From Ceratothoa steindachneri (Eukaryota; Arthropoda; Malacostraca; Isopoda; Cymothoidae): a stretch of DNA of 64,000 nucleotides. The notes under the pieces were generated by a model. It had not been told where the DNA came from, made no database searches, and saw nothing but the letters and a program-made list of their open reading frames with translations. Location: positions 32,315,175 through 32,379,174 of the forward strand of contig OZ018327.1 in NCBI GenBank assembly GCA_963969495.1. Reading direction: 5' to 3'. Position numbers and translations under genes: made by a program. This document shows positions 1-13,757 of this stretch, piece by piece (the stretch's first letter is position 1; every line of letters starts with the position of its first letter).

Positions 1-294
1 AACAACAGAGTCTTTACCAGCACGAATAACCCAGACAGCATATCCAAAGAAAACAACACAGGCTTTGACAACCGAAATAACCCAGACAGCATATCTAAAG
101 AAAACAACACAGGCTTTGACAACCCGAAAAATCCAGACAGCACATCCAAAGAAAACAACACAGGTTTTGACATCCCGAGAAACCCTGACAGCAAGCCCAT
201 AAAAAAAAACACATGCTTTGACAACCCGAATTTCCCAGACAGTATATACAAAGAAAAAAACACAGGTTTTGACAACCCTAAAAACCCAGAAAGC

Positions 295-2417
295 ATGTCC
301 AACGAAAACAACACAGGCTTTGACAACCGAAATAACCCAGACATAATATCCAAAGAAAACAACACAGGCTTTGACAAACCGAAAAACCCAGACATCATGC
401 CCAACGAAAACAACACGCAGGCTTTGACAACCCCCAAATCCAAGACAGCATATCCAAAGAAAAAAACACACAGGCTATTAGAACCAGAAAAACCACGACA
501 TCATATCCAAATGAAACAATACACAAGCTTTGAAAACCCGAAAACCTGGACAGTATATCTAACGAAAGCAACACAGGCTTTGGCCACCCGAAAAACCCAG
601 AGAGCATGCCCAACGAAAACAACACCCAGGCGTCAGGAACCCGAAAAACCCAGACAGCATATAAAAAAACAACAACACCCATTCTTCAGGAACCCGAATA
701 ACCCAGAAAGCATGCCCAAAGAAAACAACACAAGCTCTGACAATCCGAAAAACCAAGATAGCATATCCAAATAAAACAACACAAGCTTTGACAACCCTAA
801 AAACCCAGACAGCATATCCAAAGAAAAAACACACGGGCTATGAGAACCAGAAAAACCAGGACATCATATCCAAATAAAACAATACACAAGCTTTGATAAC
901 CCGAAAAACCTGGACAGTATATCTAAAGAAAACTGCACAGGCTTTGACAACCCGAAAAACCCAGACAGCATGCCCAAGAAAAGAACACAGGCTTTGACAA
1001 CCCAAAAAACCCAGACAGCATATCCAAAGAAAACAACACCCAGGCTTTGATAACCCTAAAAACCCAGACAGCATATCCAAAAAACACAACACAGGCTTTG
1101 ACAACCCCTAAATCCAGACATCTTTTTCCAAAAATACAACACACAGGCTTTAAGAACCCGAGAAACCCAAACAGCATATCCAAAGAAAACAACACACAGG
1201 CTTTGATAACCCTAAAAACCCAGACAGCATATCCAAAAAACACAACACAGGCTTTGACAACCCCTAAATCCAGACATCTTTTTCCAAAAATACAACACAC
1301 AGGCTTTAAGAACCCGAGAAAATTAAACAGCATATCCAAAGAAAACAACACACAGGCTTTGATAACCCTAAAAACCCAGACAGCATATCCAAAAAACACA
1401 ACACAGGCTTTGACAACCCCTAAATCCAGACATCTTTTTCCAAAAATACAACACACAGGCTTTAAGAACCCGAGAAACTTAAACAGCATATCCAAAGAAA
1501 ACAACACACAGGCTTTGATAACCCTAAAAACCCAGACAGCATATCCAAAAAACACAACACAGGCTTTGACAACCCCTAAATCCAGACATCTTTTTCCAAA
1601 AATACAACACACAGGCTTTAAGAACCCGAGAAACCCAAACAGCATATCCAAAGAAAACAACACACAGGCTTTGAGAACACGAAAACCCAGACAGCATATC
1701 AAAAGAAAACAACACACAGGATTTGATAACCCGAAAACCCAGACAGCATATCCAAAGAAAGCAACACAGGCTTTGACAACCCGAAAAACCCAGACAGCAT
1801 GCCCAAGGAAAACAACACAGGCTTTGACAACCCGAATGACCCAGACGGCATGTGTAAAGATAACAACACAAGCTTTGATAACCCGAAAACCCCAGACAGC
1901 ATATCCAAAGAAAACAACACAGGCTTTGACAACCCGAAAAACCCAGACAGCATGCGCAACGAAAACAACACCCAGGCTTCAGGAACCCGAAAAAATTAGA
2001 CAGCATACCCGAAGAAAACAACACAGGCTTTGAAAAGCCGAATCAACCAGGCAGCATATCCAAAAAAAAACAACACACAGGCTTTAGGAACCCGAAAAAC
2101 CCAGACAGCATGCCCCAACAAAAAACAACAGAGTCTTTACCAGCACGAATAACCCAGACAGCATATCCAAAGAAAACAACACAGGCTTTGACAACCGAAA
2201 TAACCCAGACAGCATATCTAAAGAAAACAACACAGGCTTTGACAACCCGAAAAATCCAGACAGCACATCCAAAGAAAACAACACAGGTTTTGACATCCCG
2301 AGAAACCCTGACAGCAAGCCCCTAAAAAAAAACACATGCTTTGACAACCCGAATTTCCCAGACAGTATATACAAAGAAAAAAACACAGGTTTTGACAACC
2401 CTAAAAACCCAGAAAGC
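295..2417. repeat. Satellite higher-order repeat unit 1 (2123 bp)
   Basis: This is one period of the higher-order pattern, measured from the GCATGTCCAACGAAAAC anchor at about 293 to its next occurrence at about 2416. It is the longest unit because it carries four copies of a 156 bp trimer. A 2 bp difference (CAGAGTC versus CAGTC) at its junction with the next unit explains the rest of the 158 bp excess over unit 2. Confidence 0.9.
1045..1668. repeat. 156 bp trimer sub-array, four copies
   Basis: Three monomer variants of 51, 52 and 53 bp follow in fixed order and sum to 156 bp. The block occurs four times exactly (624 bp). The same block is present three times at 3168-3635, 5132-5599, 7046-7513 and 8856-9323. 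The middle monomer of each trimer carries the diagnostic CCAGACATCTTTTTCC variant. Confidence 0.9.
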
Positions 2418-4382
2418 ATGTCCAACGAAAACAACACAGGCTTTGACAACCGAAATAACCCAGACATAATATCCAAAGAAAACAACACAGGCTTTGACAA
2501 ACCGAAAAACCCAGACATCATGCCCAACGAAAACAACACGCAGGCTTTGACAACCCCAAAATCCAAGACAGCATATCCAAAGAAAAAAACACACAGGCTA
2601 TTAGAACCAGAAAAACCACGACATCATATCCAAATGAAACAATACACAAGCTTTGAAAACCCGAAAACCTGGACAGTATATCTAACGAAAGCAACACAGG
2701 CTTTGGCAACCCGAAAAACCCAGAGAGCATGCCCAACGAAAACAACACCCAGGCGTCAGGAACCCGAAAAACCCAGACAGCATATAAAAAAACAACAACA
2801 CCCATTCTTCAGGAACCCGAATAACCCAGATAGCATGCCCAAAGAAAACAACACAAGCTCTGACAATCCGAAAAACCAAGATAGCATATCCAAATAAAAC
2901 AACACAAGCTTTGACAACCCTAAAAACCCAGACAGCATATCCAAAGAAAAAACACACGGGCTATGAGAACCAGAAAAACCAGGACATCATATCCAAATAA
3001 AACAATACACAAGCTTTGATAACCCGAAAAACCTGGACAGTATATCTAAAGAAAACTGCACAGGCTTTGACAACCCGAAAAACCCAGACAGCATGCCCAA
3101 GAAAAGAACACAGGCTTTGACAACCCAAAAAACCCAGACAGCATATCCAAAGAAAACAACACCCAGGCTTTGATAACCCTAAAAACCCAGACAGCATATC
3201 CAAAAAACACAACACAGGCTTTGACAACCCCTAAATCCAGACATCTTTTTCCAAAAATACAACACACAGGCTTTAAGAACCCGAGAAACCCAAACAGCAT
3301 ATCCAAAGAAAACAACACACAGGCTTTGATAACCCTAAAAACCCAGACAGCATATCCAAAAAACACAACACAGGCTTTGACAACCCCTAAATCCAGACAT
3401 CTTTTTCCAAAAATACAACACACAGGCTTTAAGAACCCGAGAAACTTAAACAGCATATCCAAAGAAAACAACACACAGGCTTTGATAACCCTAAAAACCC
3501 AGACAGCATATCCAAAAAACACAACACAGGCTTTGACAACCCCTAAATCCAGACATCTTTTTCCAAAAATACAACACACAGGCTTTAAGAACCCGAGAAA
3601 CCCAAACAGCATATCCAAAGAAAACAACACACAGGCTTTGAGAACACGAAAACCCAGACAGCATATCAAAAGAAAACAACACACAGGATTTGATAACCCG
3701 AAAACCCAGACAGCATATCCAAAGAAAGCAACACAGGCTTTGACAACCCGAAAAACCCAGACAGCATGCCCAAGGAAAACAACACAGGCTTTGACAACCC
3801 GAATGACCCAGACGGCATGTGTAAAGATAACAACACAAGCTTTGATAACCCGAAAACCCCAGACAGCATATCCAAAGAAAACAACACAGGCTTTGACAAC
3901 CCGAAAAACCCAGAAAGCATGCGCAACGAAAACAACACCCAGGCTTCAGGAACCCGAAAAAATTAGACAGCATACCCGAAGAAAACAACACAGGCTTTGA
4001 AAAGCCGAATCAACCAGGCAGCATATCCAAAAAAAAACAACACACAGGCTTTAGGAACCCGAAAAACCCAGACAGCATGCCCCAACAAAAAACAACAGTC
4101 TTTACCAGCACGAATAACCCAGACAGCATATCCAAAGAAAACAACACAGGCTTTGACAACCGAAATAACCCAGACAGCATATCTAAAGAAAACAACACAG
4201 GCTTTGACAACCCGAAAAATCCAGACAGCACATCCAAAGAAAACAACACAGGTTTTGACATCCCGAGAAACCCTGACAGCAAGCCCCTAAAAAAAAACAC
4301 ATGCTTTGACAACCCGAATTTCCCAGACAGTATATACAAAGAAAAAAACACAGGTTTTGACAACCCTAAAAACCCAGAAAGC
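2418..4382. repeat. Satellite higher-order repeat unit 2 (1965 bp)
   Basis: Nearly identical to unit 1 apart from one fewer 156 bp trimer, scattered single-base changes and the 2 bp junction difference. Confidence 0.9.
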
Positions 4383-6295
4383 ATGTCCAACGAAAACAAC
4401 ACAGGCTTTGACAACCGAAATAACCCAGACATAATATCCAAAGAAAACAACACAGGCTTTGACAAACCGAAAAACCCAGACATCATGCCCAACGAAAACA
4501 ACACGCAGGCTTTGACAACCCCAAAATCCAAGACAGCATATCCAAAGAAAAGACACACAGGCTATTAGAACCAGAAAAACCACGACATCATATCCAAATG
4601 AAACAATACACAAGCTTTGAAAACCCGAAAACCTGGACAGTATATCTAACGAAAGCAACACAGGCTTTGGCAACCCGAAAAACCCAGAGAGCATGCCCAA
4701 CGAAAACAACACCCAGGCGTCAGGAACCCGAAAAACCCAGACAGCATATAAAAAAACAACAACACCCATTCTTCAGGAACCCGAATAACCCAGATAGCAT
4801 GCCCAAAGAAAACAACACAAGCTCTGACAATCCGAAAAACCAAGATAGCATATCCAAATAAAACAACACAAGCTTTGACAACCCTAAAAACCCAGACAGC
4901 ATATCCAAAGAAAAAACACACGGGCTATGAGAACCAGAAAAACCAGGACATCATATCCAAATAAAACAATACACAAGCTTTGATAACCCGAAAAACCTGG
5001 ACAGTATTTTTAAAGAAAACTGCACAGGCTTTGACAACCCGAAAAACCCAGACAGCATGCCCAAGAAAAGAACACAGGCTTTGACAACCCAAAAAACCCA
5101 GACAGCATATCCAAAGAAAACAACACTCAGGCTTTGATAACCCTAAAAACCCAGACAGCATATCCAAAAAACACAACACAGGCTTTGACAACCCCTAAAT
5201 CCAGACATCTTTTTCCAAAAATACAACACACAGGCTTTAAGAACCCGAGAAACCCAAACAGCATATCCAAAGAAAACAACACACAGGCTTTGATAACCCT
5301 AAAAACCCAGACAGCATATCCAAAAAACACAACACAGGCTTTGACAACCCCTAAATCCAGACATCTTTTTCCAAAAATACAACACACAGGCTTTAAGAAC
5401 CCGAGAAACTTAAACAGCATATCCAAAGAAAACAACACACAGGCTTTGATAACCCTAAAAACCCAGACAGCATATCCAAAAAACACAACACAGGCTTTGA
5501 CAACCCCTAAATCCAGACATCTTTTTCCAAAAATACAACACACAGGCTTTAAGAACCCGAGAAACCCAAACAGCATATCCAAAGAAAACAACACACAGGC
5601 TTTGAGAACACGAAAACCCAGACAGCATATCAAAAGAAAACAACACACAGGATTTGATAACCCGAAAACCCAGACAGCATATCCAAAGAAAGCAACACAG
5701 GCTTTGACAACCCGAAAAACCCAGACAGCATGCCCAAGGAAAACAACACAGGCTTTGACAACCCGAATGACCCAGACGGCATGTGTAAAGATAACAACAC
5801 AAGCTTTGATAGGCCAAAAACCCCAGACAGCATATCCAAAGAAAACAACACAGGCTTTGACAACCCGAAAAACCCAGACAGCATGCGCAACGAAAACAAC
5901 ACCCAGGCTTCAGGAACCCGAAAAAATTAGACAGCATACCCGAAGAAAACAACACAGGCTTTGAAAAGCCGATTCAACCAGGCAGCATATCCAAAAAAAA
6001 ACAACACACAGGCTTTAGGAACCCGAAAAACCCAGACAGCATGCCCCCAAAACACAACACAGGCTTTGACAATCCGAAAAACCAAGATAGCATATCCAAA
6101 TAAAACAACACAAGCTTTGACAACCCGAAAAACCCAGACAGCATATCCAAAGAAAAAAACGCAGGTTTTGACATCCCGAGAAACCCTGACAGCAAGCCCC
6201 TAAAAAAAACCACATGCTTTGACAACCCGAATAACCCAGACAGTATATACAAAGAAAAAAACACAGGTTTTGACAACCCTAAAAACCCAGAAAGC
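4383..6295. repeat. Satellite higher-order repeat unit 3 (1913 bp)
   Basis: It differs from unit 2 mainly at about 6040-6130, where the monomers after GACAGCATGCCCC are replaced by a different, shorter set (one monomer less). The net change is 52 bp, one monomer. The replacement monomers match sequences seen elsewhere in the array, as expected from unequal exchange or conversion. Confidence 0.88.
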
Positions 6296-8105
6296 ATGTC
6301 CAACGAAAACAACACAGGCTTTGACAACCGAAATAACCCAGACATAATATCCAAAGAAAACAACACAGGCTTTGACAAACCGAAAAACCCAGACATCATG
6401 CCCAACGAAAACAACACGCAGGCTTTGACAACCCCCAAATCCAAGACAGCATATCCAAAGAAAAAAACACATAGGCTATTAGAACCAGAAAAACCACGAC
6501 ATCATATCCAAATGAAACAATACACAAGCTTTGAAAACCCGAAAACCTGGACAGTATATCTAACGAAAGCAACACAGGCTTTGGCAACCCGAAAAACCCA
6601 GAGAGCATGCCCAACGAAAACAACACCCAGGCGTCAGGAACCCGAAAAACCCAGACAGCATATAAAAAAACAACAACACCCATTCTTCAGGAACCCGAAT
6701 AACCCAGATAGCATGCCCAAAGAAAACAATACAAGCTCTGACAATCCAAAAAACCAAGATAGCATATCCAAATAAAACAACACAAGCTTTGACAACCCTA
6801 AAAACCCAGACAGCATATCCAAAGAAAAAACACACGGGCTATGAGAACCAGAAAAACCAGGACATCATATCCAAATAAAACAATACACAAGCTTTGATAA
6901 CCCGAAAAACCTGGACAGTATATCTAAAGAAAACTGCACAGGCTTTGACAACCCGAAAAACCCAGACAGCATGCCCAAGAAAAGAACACAGGCTTTGACA
7001 ACCCAAAAAACCCAGACAGCATATCCAAAGAAAACAACACCCAGGCTTTGATAACCCTAAAAACCCAGACAGCATATCCAAAAAACACAACACAGGCTTT
7101 GACAACCCCTAAATCCAGACATCTTTTTCCAAAAATACAACACACAGGCTTTAAGAACCCGAGAAACCCAAACAGCATATCCAAAGAAAACAACACACAG
7201 GCTTTGATAACCCTAAAAACCCAGACGGCATATCCAAAAAACACAACACAGGCTTTGACAACCCCTAAATCCAGACATCTTTTTCCAAAAATACAACACA
7301 CAGGCTTTAAGAACCCGAGAAATTTAAACAGCATATCCAAAGAAAACAACACACAGGCTTTGATAACCCTAAAAACCCAGACAGCATATCCAAAAAACAC
7401 AACACAGGCTTTGACAACCCCTAAATCCAGACATCTTTTTCCAAAAATACAACACACAGGCTTTAACAACCCGAGAAACCCAAACAGCATATCCAAAGAA
7501 AACAACACACAGGCTTTGAGAACACGAAAACCCAGACAGCATATCAAAAGAAAACAACACACAGGATTTGATAACCCGAAAACCCAGACAGCATATCCAA
7601 AGAAAGCAACACAGGCTTTGACAACCCGAAAAACCCAGACAGCATGCCCAAGGAAAACAACACAGGCTTTGACAACCCGAAAAACCCAGACAGCATGCGC
7701 AACGAAAACAACACCCAGGCTTCAGGAACCCGAAAAAATTAGACAGCATACCCGAAGAAAACAACACAGGCTTTGAAAAGCCGAATCAACCAGGCAGCAT
7801 ATCCAAAAAAAAAAACACACAGGCTTTAGGAACCCGAAAAACCCAGACAGCATGCCCCCAAAACACAACACAGGCTTTGACAATCCGAAAAACCAAGATA
7901 GCATATCCAAATAAAACAACACAAGCTTTGACAACCCGAAAAACCCAGACAGCATATCCAAAGAAAAAAACACAGGTTTTGACATCCCGAGAAACCCTGA
8001 CAGCAAGCCCCTAAAAAAACCACATGCTTTGACACCCCGAATAACCCAGACAGTATATACAAAGAAAAAAACACAGGTTTTGACAACCCTAAAAACCCAG
8101 AAAGC
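6296..8105. repeat. Satellite higher-order repeat unit 4 (1810 bp)
   Basis: It lacks two further monomers (about 102 bp) near 7680, compared with the corresponding part of unit 3 at about 5770-5870. The rest is collinear with unit 3. Confidence 0.88.
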
Positions 8106-9870
8106 ATGTCCAACGAAAACAACACAGGCTTTGACAACCGAAATAACCCAGACATAATATCCAAAGAAAACAACACAGGCTTTGACAAACCGAAAAACCC
8201 AGACATCATGCCCAACGAAAACAACACGCAGGCTTTGACAACCCCCAAATCCAAGACAGCATATCCAAAGAAAAAAACACATAGGCTATTAGAACCAGAA
8301 AAACCACGACATCATATCCAAATGAAACAATACACAAGCTTTGAAAACCCGAAAACCTGGACAGTATATCTAACGAAAGCAACACAGGCTTTGGCAACCC
8401 GAAAAACCCAGAGAGCATGCCCAACGAAAACAACACCCAGGCGTCAGGAACCCGAAAAACCCAGACAGCATATAAAAAAACAACAACACCCATTCTTCAG
8501 GAACCCGAATATCCCAGATAGCATGCCCAAAGAAAACAACACAAGCTCTGACAATCCAAAAAACCAAGATAGCATATCCAAATAAAACAACACAAGCTTT
8601 GACAACCCTAAAAACCCAGACAGCATATCCAAAGAAAAAACACACGGGCTATGAGAACCAGAAAAACCAGGACATCATATCCAAATAAAACAATACACAA
8701 GCTTTGATAACCCGAAAAACCTGGACAGTATATCTAAAGAAAACTGCACAGGCTTTGACAACCCGAAAAACCCAGACAGCATGCCCAAGAAAAGAACACA
8801 GGCTTTGACAACCCAAAAAACCCAGACAGCATATCCAAAGAAAACAACACCCAGGCTTTGATAACCCTAAAAACCCAGACAGCATATCCAAAAAACACAA
8901 CACAGGCTTTGACAACCCCTAAATCCAGACATCTTTTTCCAAAAATACAACACACAGGCTTTAAGAACCCGAGAAACCCAAACAGCATATCCAAAGAAAA
9001 CAACACACAGGCTTTGATAACCCTAAAAACCCAGACAGCATATCCAAAAAACACAACACAGGCTTTGACAACCCCTAAATCCAGACATCCTTTTCCAAAA
9101 ATACAACACACAGGCTTTAAGAACCCGAGAAACTTAAACAGCATATCCAAAGAAAACAACACACAGGCTTTGATAACCCTAAAAACCCAGACAGCATATC
9201 CAAAAAACACAACACAGGCTTTGACAACCCCTAAATCCAGACATCTTTTTCCAAAAATACAACACACAGGCTTTAAGAACCCGAGAAACCCAAACAGCAT
9301 ATCCAAAGAAAACAACACACAGGCTTTGAGAACACGAAAACCCAGACAGCATATCAAAAGAAAACAACACACAGGATTTGATAACCCGAAAACCCAGACA
9401 GCATATCCAAAGAAAGCAACACAGGCTTTGACAACCCGAAAAACCCAGACAGCATGCCCAAGGAAAACAACACAGGCTTTGACAACCCGAATGACCCAGA
9501 CGGCATGTGTAAAGATAACAACACAAGCTTTGATGACCCGAAAACCCCAGACAGCATATCCAAAGAAAACAACACAGGCTTTGACAACCCAAAAAACCCA
9601 GACAGCATGCGCAACGAAAACAACACCCAGGCTTCAGGAACCCGAAAAAATTAGACAGCATACCCGAAGAAAACAACACAGGCTTTGAAAAGCCGAATCA
9701 ACCAGGCAGCATATCCAAAAAAAACAACACACAGGCTTTAGGAACCCGAAAAACCCAGACAGCATGCCCCAAAAACACAACACAGGCTTTGACAATCCGA
9801 AAAACCAAGATAGCATATCCAAATAAAACAACACAAGCTTTGACAACCCGAAAAACCCAGACAGCATATC
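8106..9870. repeat. Satellite higher-order repeat unit 5, decaying
   Basis: Collinear with the earlier units, including the two monomers missing in unit 4, until about 9870. After that the order of monomers no longer follows the higher-order pattern. Confidence 0.8.
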
Positions 9871-12100
9871 AAAAGATAAAACACAGGCTATGAGAACCAG
9901 AAAAAACAGGACATCATATTCAAATAAAACAATACACAAGCTTTGATAACCCGGAAAACCTGGACAGTATATCTAAAGATAACATCACAGGCTTTCACAA
10001 CCCGAAAAACCCAGGCAGCATGCCTAAAGAAAACAACACAGGATTTGACAACCTGAAAAACCAAGGCAGCATATCCAAAGAAAACAACACCCAGCCTTTG
10101 ATGACCCGAAAAACCCAGACAGCATATCCAAAAAACACAACACAGGCTTTGACAACCACCGAAACCAGACATCATATAAAAAAATACAACACACAGGCTT
10201 TAATAACCCAAGAAACCCAAAAAGCAAATCCAAAGAAAACAACACACAGGCTTTGAGAACACGAAAACCCAGACAGCATATCCAAAGAAAACAACACACA
10301 GGATTTGATAACCCGAAAACCTAGACAGCATATCCAAAGAAAGCAATACAGGCTTTGACAACCCGAAAAACCCAGACAGCATGCCCAATAAAAACAACAC
10401 AGGCTTTGACAACCCGAATAACCCAGACGGCATATCTAAAGAAAACAACACAAGCTTTGATAACCCGAAAACCCCAGACAGCATATCCAAAGAAAACAAC
10501 ACAGGCTTTGACAACCCGAAAAACCCAGACATCATGCCCAAAGAAAACAACACACAGGCTTTGACAACCAGAAAATCCCAAGACAGCATGTCCAAAAGCA
10601 AACAACACACAGGCTTTAGGAACCCGAAAAATATAGAGCATATCCAAAGAAAACAACACAGGCTTTGACAACCCGAAAAACCCAGACAGCATATCCAAAG
10701 AAACAACACACAGACTTTGACAACCCGAAAAATCCAGGCAGCATATCTAAAGAAAACAACACAGGCTTTGACAACCCGAAAAATCCAGGCAGCACATCCA
10801 AAGAAAACAACACAGGTTTTGACAACCCACGAAACCCTGACAGCACGCCCAAAGAAAACAACATACATGCTTTGACAACCCGAATAACCCAGACAATATA
10901 TACAAAGAAAAAAACACAGGTTTTGACAACCCTAAAAACCCAGACATCATGTCCAACGAAAACAACACAGGCTTTGACAACCCGAATAACCCAGACAGAA
11001 TATCCAAAGAATACGACACAGGCTTTGACAACCCGAAAAACCCAGACATCATGCCTAAAGAAAACAACACACAAGCTTTAACAACCCCAAAATCCCAGAC
11101 AGCATTTTCAAAGAAAAAAACACACAGGCTATTAGAACCAGAAAAACCAAGACATCATATCCAAATAAAACAATACACAAGCTTTGATAACCCGAAAAAC
11201 CTGGACATTATATCTAACGAAAACAACACAAGCTTTGACAACCCGAAAAACCCAGACAGCATGCCCAACGAAAACAACACCCAGGCTTCAGGAACCCGAA
11301 AACCCAGACAGCATATCCAAAGAAAACAACACCCATGCTTCAGGAACCCGATGAACCCAGACAGCATGCCCAAAGAAAACAACACAAGCTCTGAACAATC
11401 CAAAAAACCAAGATAGCATATCCAAATAAAACAACACAAGCTTTGACAACCCGAAAAAAAACAGACAGCATATCCAAAGAAAAAAACACACGGGCTATGA
11501 GAACCAGAAAAACCAGGACATCATATCCAAATAAAACAATACACAAGCTTTGATAACCCGAAAAACCTGGACAGTATATCTAAAGAAAACTGCACAGGCT
11601 TTGACAACCCGAAAAACCCAGACAGCATGCCCAACGAAAACAACACAGGCTTTGACAACACGAAAAACCCAGACAGCATATCCAAAGAAACAACACACAG
11701 ACTTTGACAACCCGAAAAACCCAGGCAGCATATCTAAAGAAAACAACACAGGCTTTGACAACCTGAAAAATCCAGACAGCACATCCAAAGAAAACAACAC
11801 AGGTTTTGACAACCCGAGAAACCCAGACAGCACGCCCAAATAAAACAACACACAGGCCTTGATAACCGAATAACCCAGAGAGCATGCCCAACGAAAACAA
11901 CACAGGCTTTGACAACCCGAAAAACCCAGACAGCATATCCAAAGAAAACAACACAGGCTTTGACAACCCGAAAAACCCAGACAGCATATTCAAAGAAAAC
12001 AACACAGGTTTTGACAACCCGAGAAACCCAGACAGCATGCCCAAAGAAAACAACACACAGGCTTTGACAACCCAACAACCCAGAGAGCATATCCAAAACC
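9871..12100. repeat. Diverged satellite monomers at array edge
   Basis: Monomers continue without the 1.8-2.1 kb periodicity and with more substitutions. This is the usual look of a satellite edge, where homogenisation is weaker. The last recognisable monomer ends about 12097 and unrelated sequence follows. Confidence 0.85.
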
Positions 12101-12245
12101 CTTTGAATCGAAAGTACCTTTAGAGGAATTAACTATCAAGAGGTTATTTCAATCGGAAGCATGGTGGGATGAGGCTAGAGCTGAATCCACATCAGGTAGC
12201 AGCGAATCAACTCCCTGCCTAATCTTATAATCGACCAGTTCTTCA

Positions 12246-12535
12246 TTTTAGTCGCGTGCAGCGACTCTATTTTACTTTGGCTGTTCATAGGTTGGTGGGT
12301 CGGATGGCAACTGTTTTACTTTTCAATGGTTTTTGGGAGGCAACTACATCGTAACTATTCGACCGATTCTAACGAAATTTGGAACCCTTATGTTGCTTTG
12401 AATTTTATTTCGGGAATTATTAAAAGAAAACTGATTATGGTTCGGATTGACCCACTTGTTGAAAGTTTTGAAGGTCGTAAGGTCATAGGTGAGAATAATT
12501 GAGGCCACGCGACTTAGTTCTGTTGACCTTGTCTT
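12246..12535 (+). repeat. Dispersed repeat family, copy 1
   Basis: About 290 bp that reappears, diverged, on the opposite strand at 32330-32592. Shared landmarks in the same order are TTTTAGTCGCG, GCGACTCTA, GTAACTATTCG, CCGATTC, AACCCTTATGTTG, TTGAAAGTTTTGAAGG and TCGTAAGGTCAT. No coding frame was seen. It could be a SINE, a MITE or an untranslated part of a larger element; the two copies do not decide this. Confidence 0.75.
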
Positions 12536-12545
12536 ATGTTCTAAA

Positions 12546-13610
12546 TGAAAACACTTACACATTTCATGTCTGTTACATCCCATGAATGAAGACTCTCATC
12601 GCAGACTCGAATTAAATGGTTTTACCACAAAATTAGGTGGTATGGCTGACGTAACTTACACCTGAAGGGATCAATGAATTAGAAAATTGATTGGGTCTTC
12701 TCGATTGGCAAACCATACCACTTGTTAGGCATTTTAATTTACCATGATTAGTAGTGTGGTTTATCAATTAATGGTCTGGTAGTGCCACTTTTCTTCAGAG
12801 ACACTGGTCACGATTGAACGAGTGCTAACAGAAATTACACTAGGAGCTGCTTGAAACCATGATGTCAGAAAGTACTTGAATGAAACGTCGCCTAAACGAT
12901 GAATTGCACGAAGAGGAAGTATGGAGCATCTCCCGTAGCCACACAACTTAACACCACTTTACTTTAAGAATAACTATAGCAGCTCCAACAATGGAACACC
13001 TTAAGACAGCAACTAATAAGCGTGAAAGCACCACAACATCCATATCCAGGATCATGGATCAATTAGTGGGCGCATTCCAAAGTGTATTGATGCCTTCGGA
13101 TATTTTGAGGCAGTAGTTTATTAAATTTTAAGACCATTACACTATTTTTAGTTACTTAAATTATCAATTTACATTTCATTGCATTGTAATAATAAATTAG
13201 ACGTGGAAGAAGGCAAAAAAATATTTCCCGAAACAGTCCGAAGACGCAACAGGTCCGTTCAAAGTGTACATGTGGTCAGTTTGTATGTGATAAGAGAGAA
13301 CCTTTGTGTCGAAATTCTTCGTAAAGTAAAGATGAAAATAATTAACGAGTCGCCATAAAAATATCGACACACCATTACAGATTTTCCCAAACGTCGTGTG
13401 CGGGAATGTACATACAATGGCATGTGTGTATGAATGTTTATGTGAGAGGCCAGGAGATTGAGGGTAGAATAAAATGCAGCCATAACCACCGCGCATAATG
13501 GTAACCAAAAAATTAGCCTTTTTCTTCATTTCTTCTTCCATTATTTTCAGACTTTTTTGGGGTGTCCAGCTGCTTTCTTCGACCCCATGACAAATCTCGG
13601 ACAATTAGAC
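12546..13610. other. Unassigned non-coding stretch
   Basis: No domain, repeat or RNA gene was recognised. The longest open frame, on the reverse strand at 13197-13604, resembles no family I know. Confidence 0.6.
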
Positions 13611-13617
13611 TCATTAA

Positions 13618-13702
13618 CTCTCTCTATCTCTTCCTCGCACTCTCTCCCTCTCTCTGCCCCCCCCCCCCCACCTTCTCTCTTCTCGTACTCTCTCTTTCTT
13701 CT

Positions 13703-13756
<54 letters not shown>

Positions 13757-13757
13757 G
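13618..13757. repeat. (CT)n microsatellite
   Basis: Pyrimidine-only tract with a short C run and a pure CT stretch at about 13709-13748. It abuts a CR1-type LINE 3' end. Confidence 0.95.

Larger units (their letters stand above)
1..12100. repeat. A/C-rich satellite array, 51-53 bp monomer
   Basis: The whole interval is built from head-to-tail copies of a 51 bp unit (core GGCTTTGACAACCCGAAAAA followed by CCCAGACAGCATATCCAAAG) with 52 and 53 bp variants. The array is already in progress at base 1 and stops sharply near 12090-12100. The + strand is very rich in A and C and poor in G and T. Because 51 is a multiple of three and the monomer has no stop codon, long open frames occur on both strands; on the + strand they read as NNTGFDNPKNPDSISKE-type 17-residue repeats. 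The frame changes whenever a 52 or 53 bp monomer appears, so I read this as non-coding satellite DNA rather than a repetitive protein gene. A repetitive coding gene cannot be fully excluded without transcript data. Confidence 0.95.

Noticed and set aside
1..12100. CRISPR-like regular repeats
   Set aside because: Units are contiguous with no unique spacers, and the setting is eukaryotic; it is satellite DNA.
1..12100. Centromeric CENP-B box in the satellite monomer
   Set aside because: Neither strand of the monomer contains a match to the CENP-B box core, so there is no sequence support for a centromere function.
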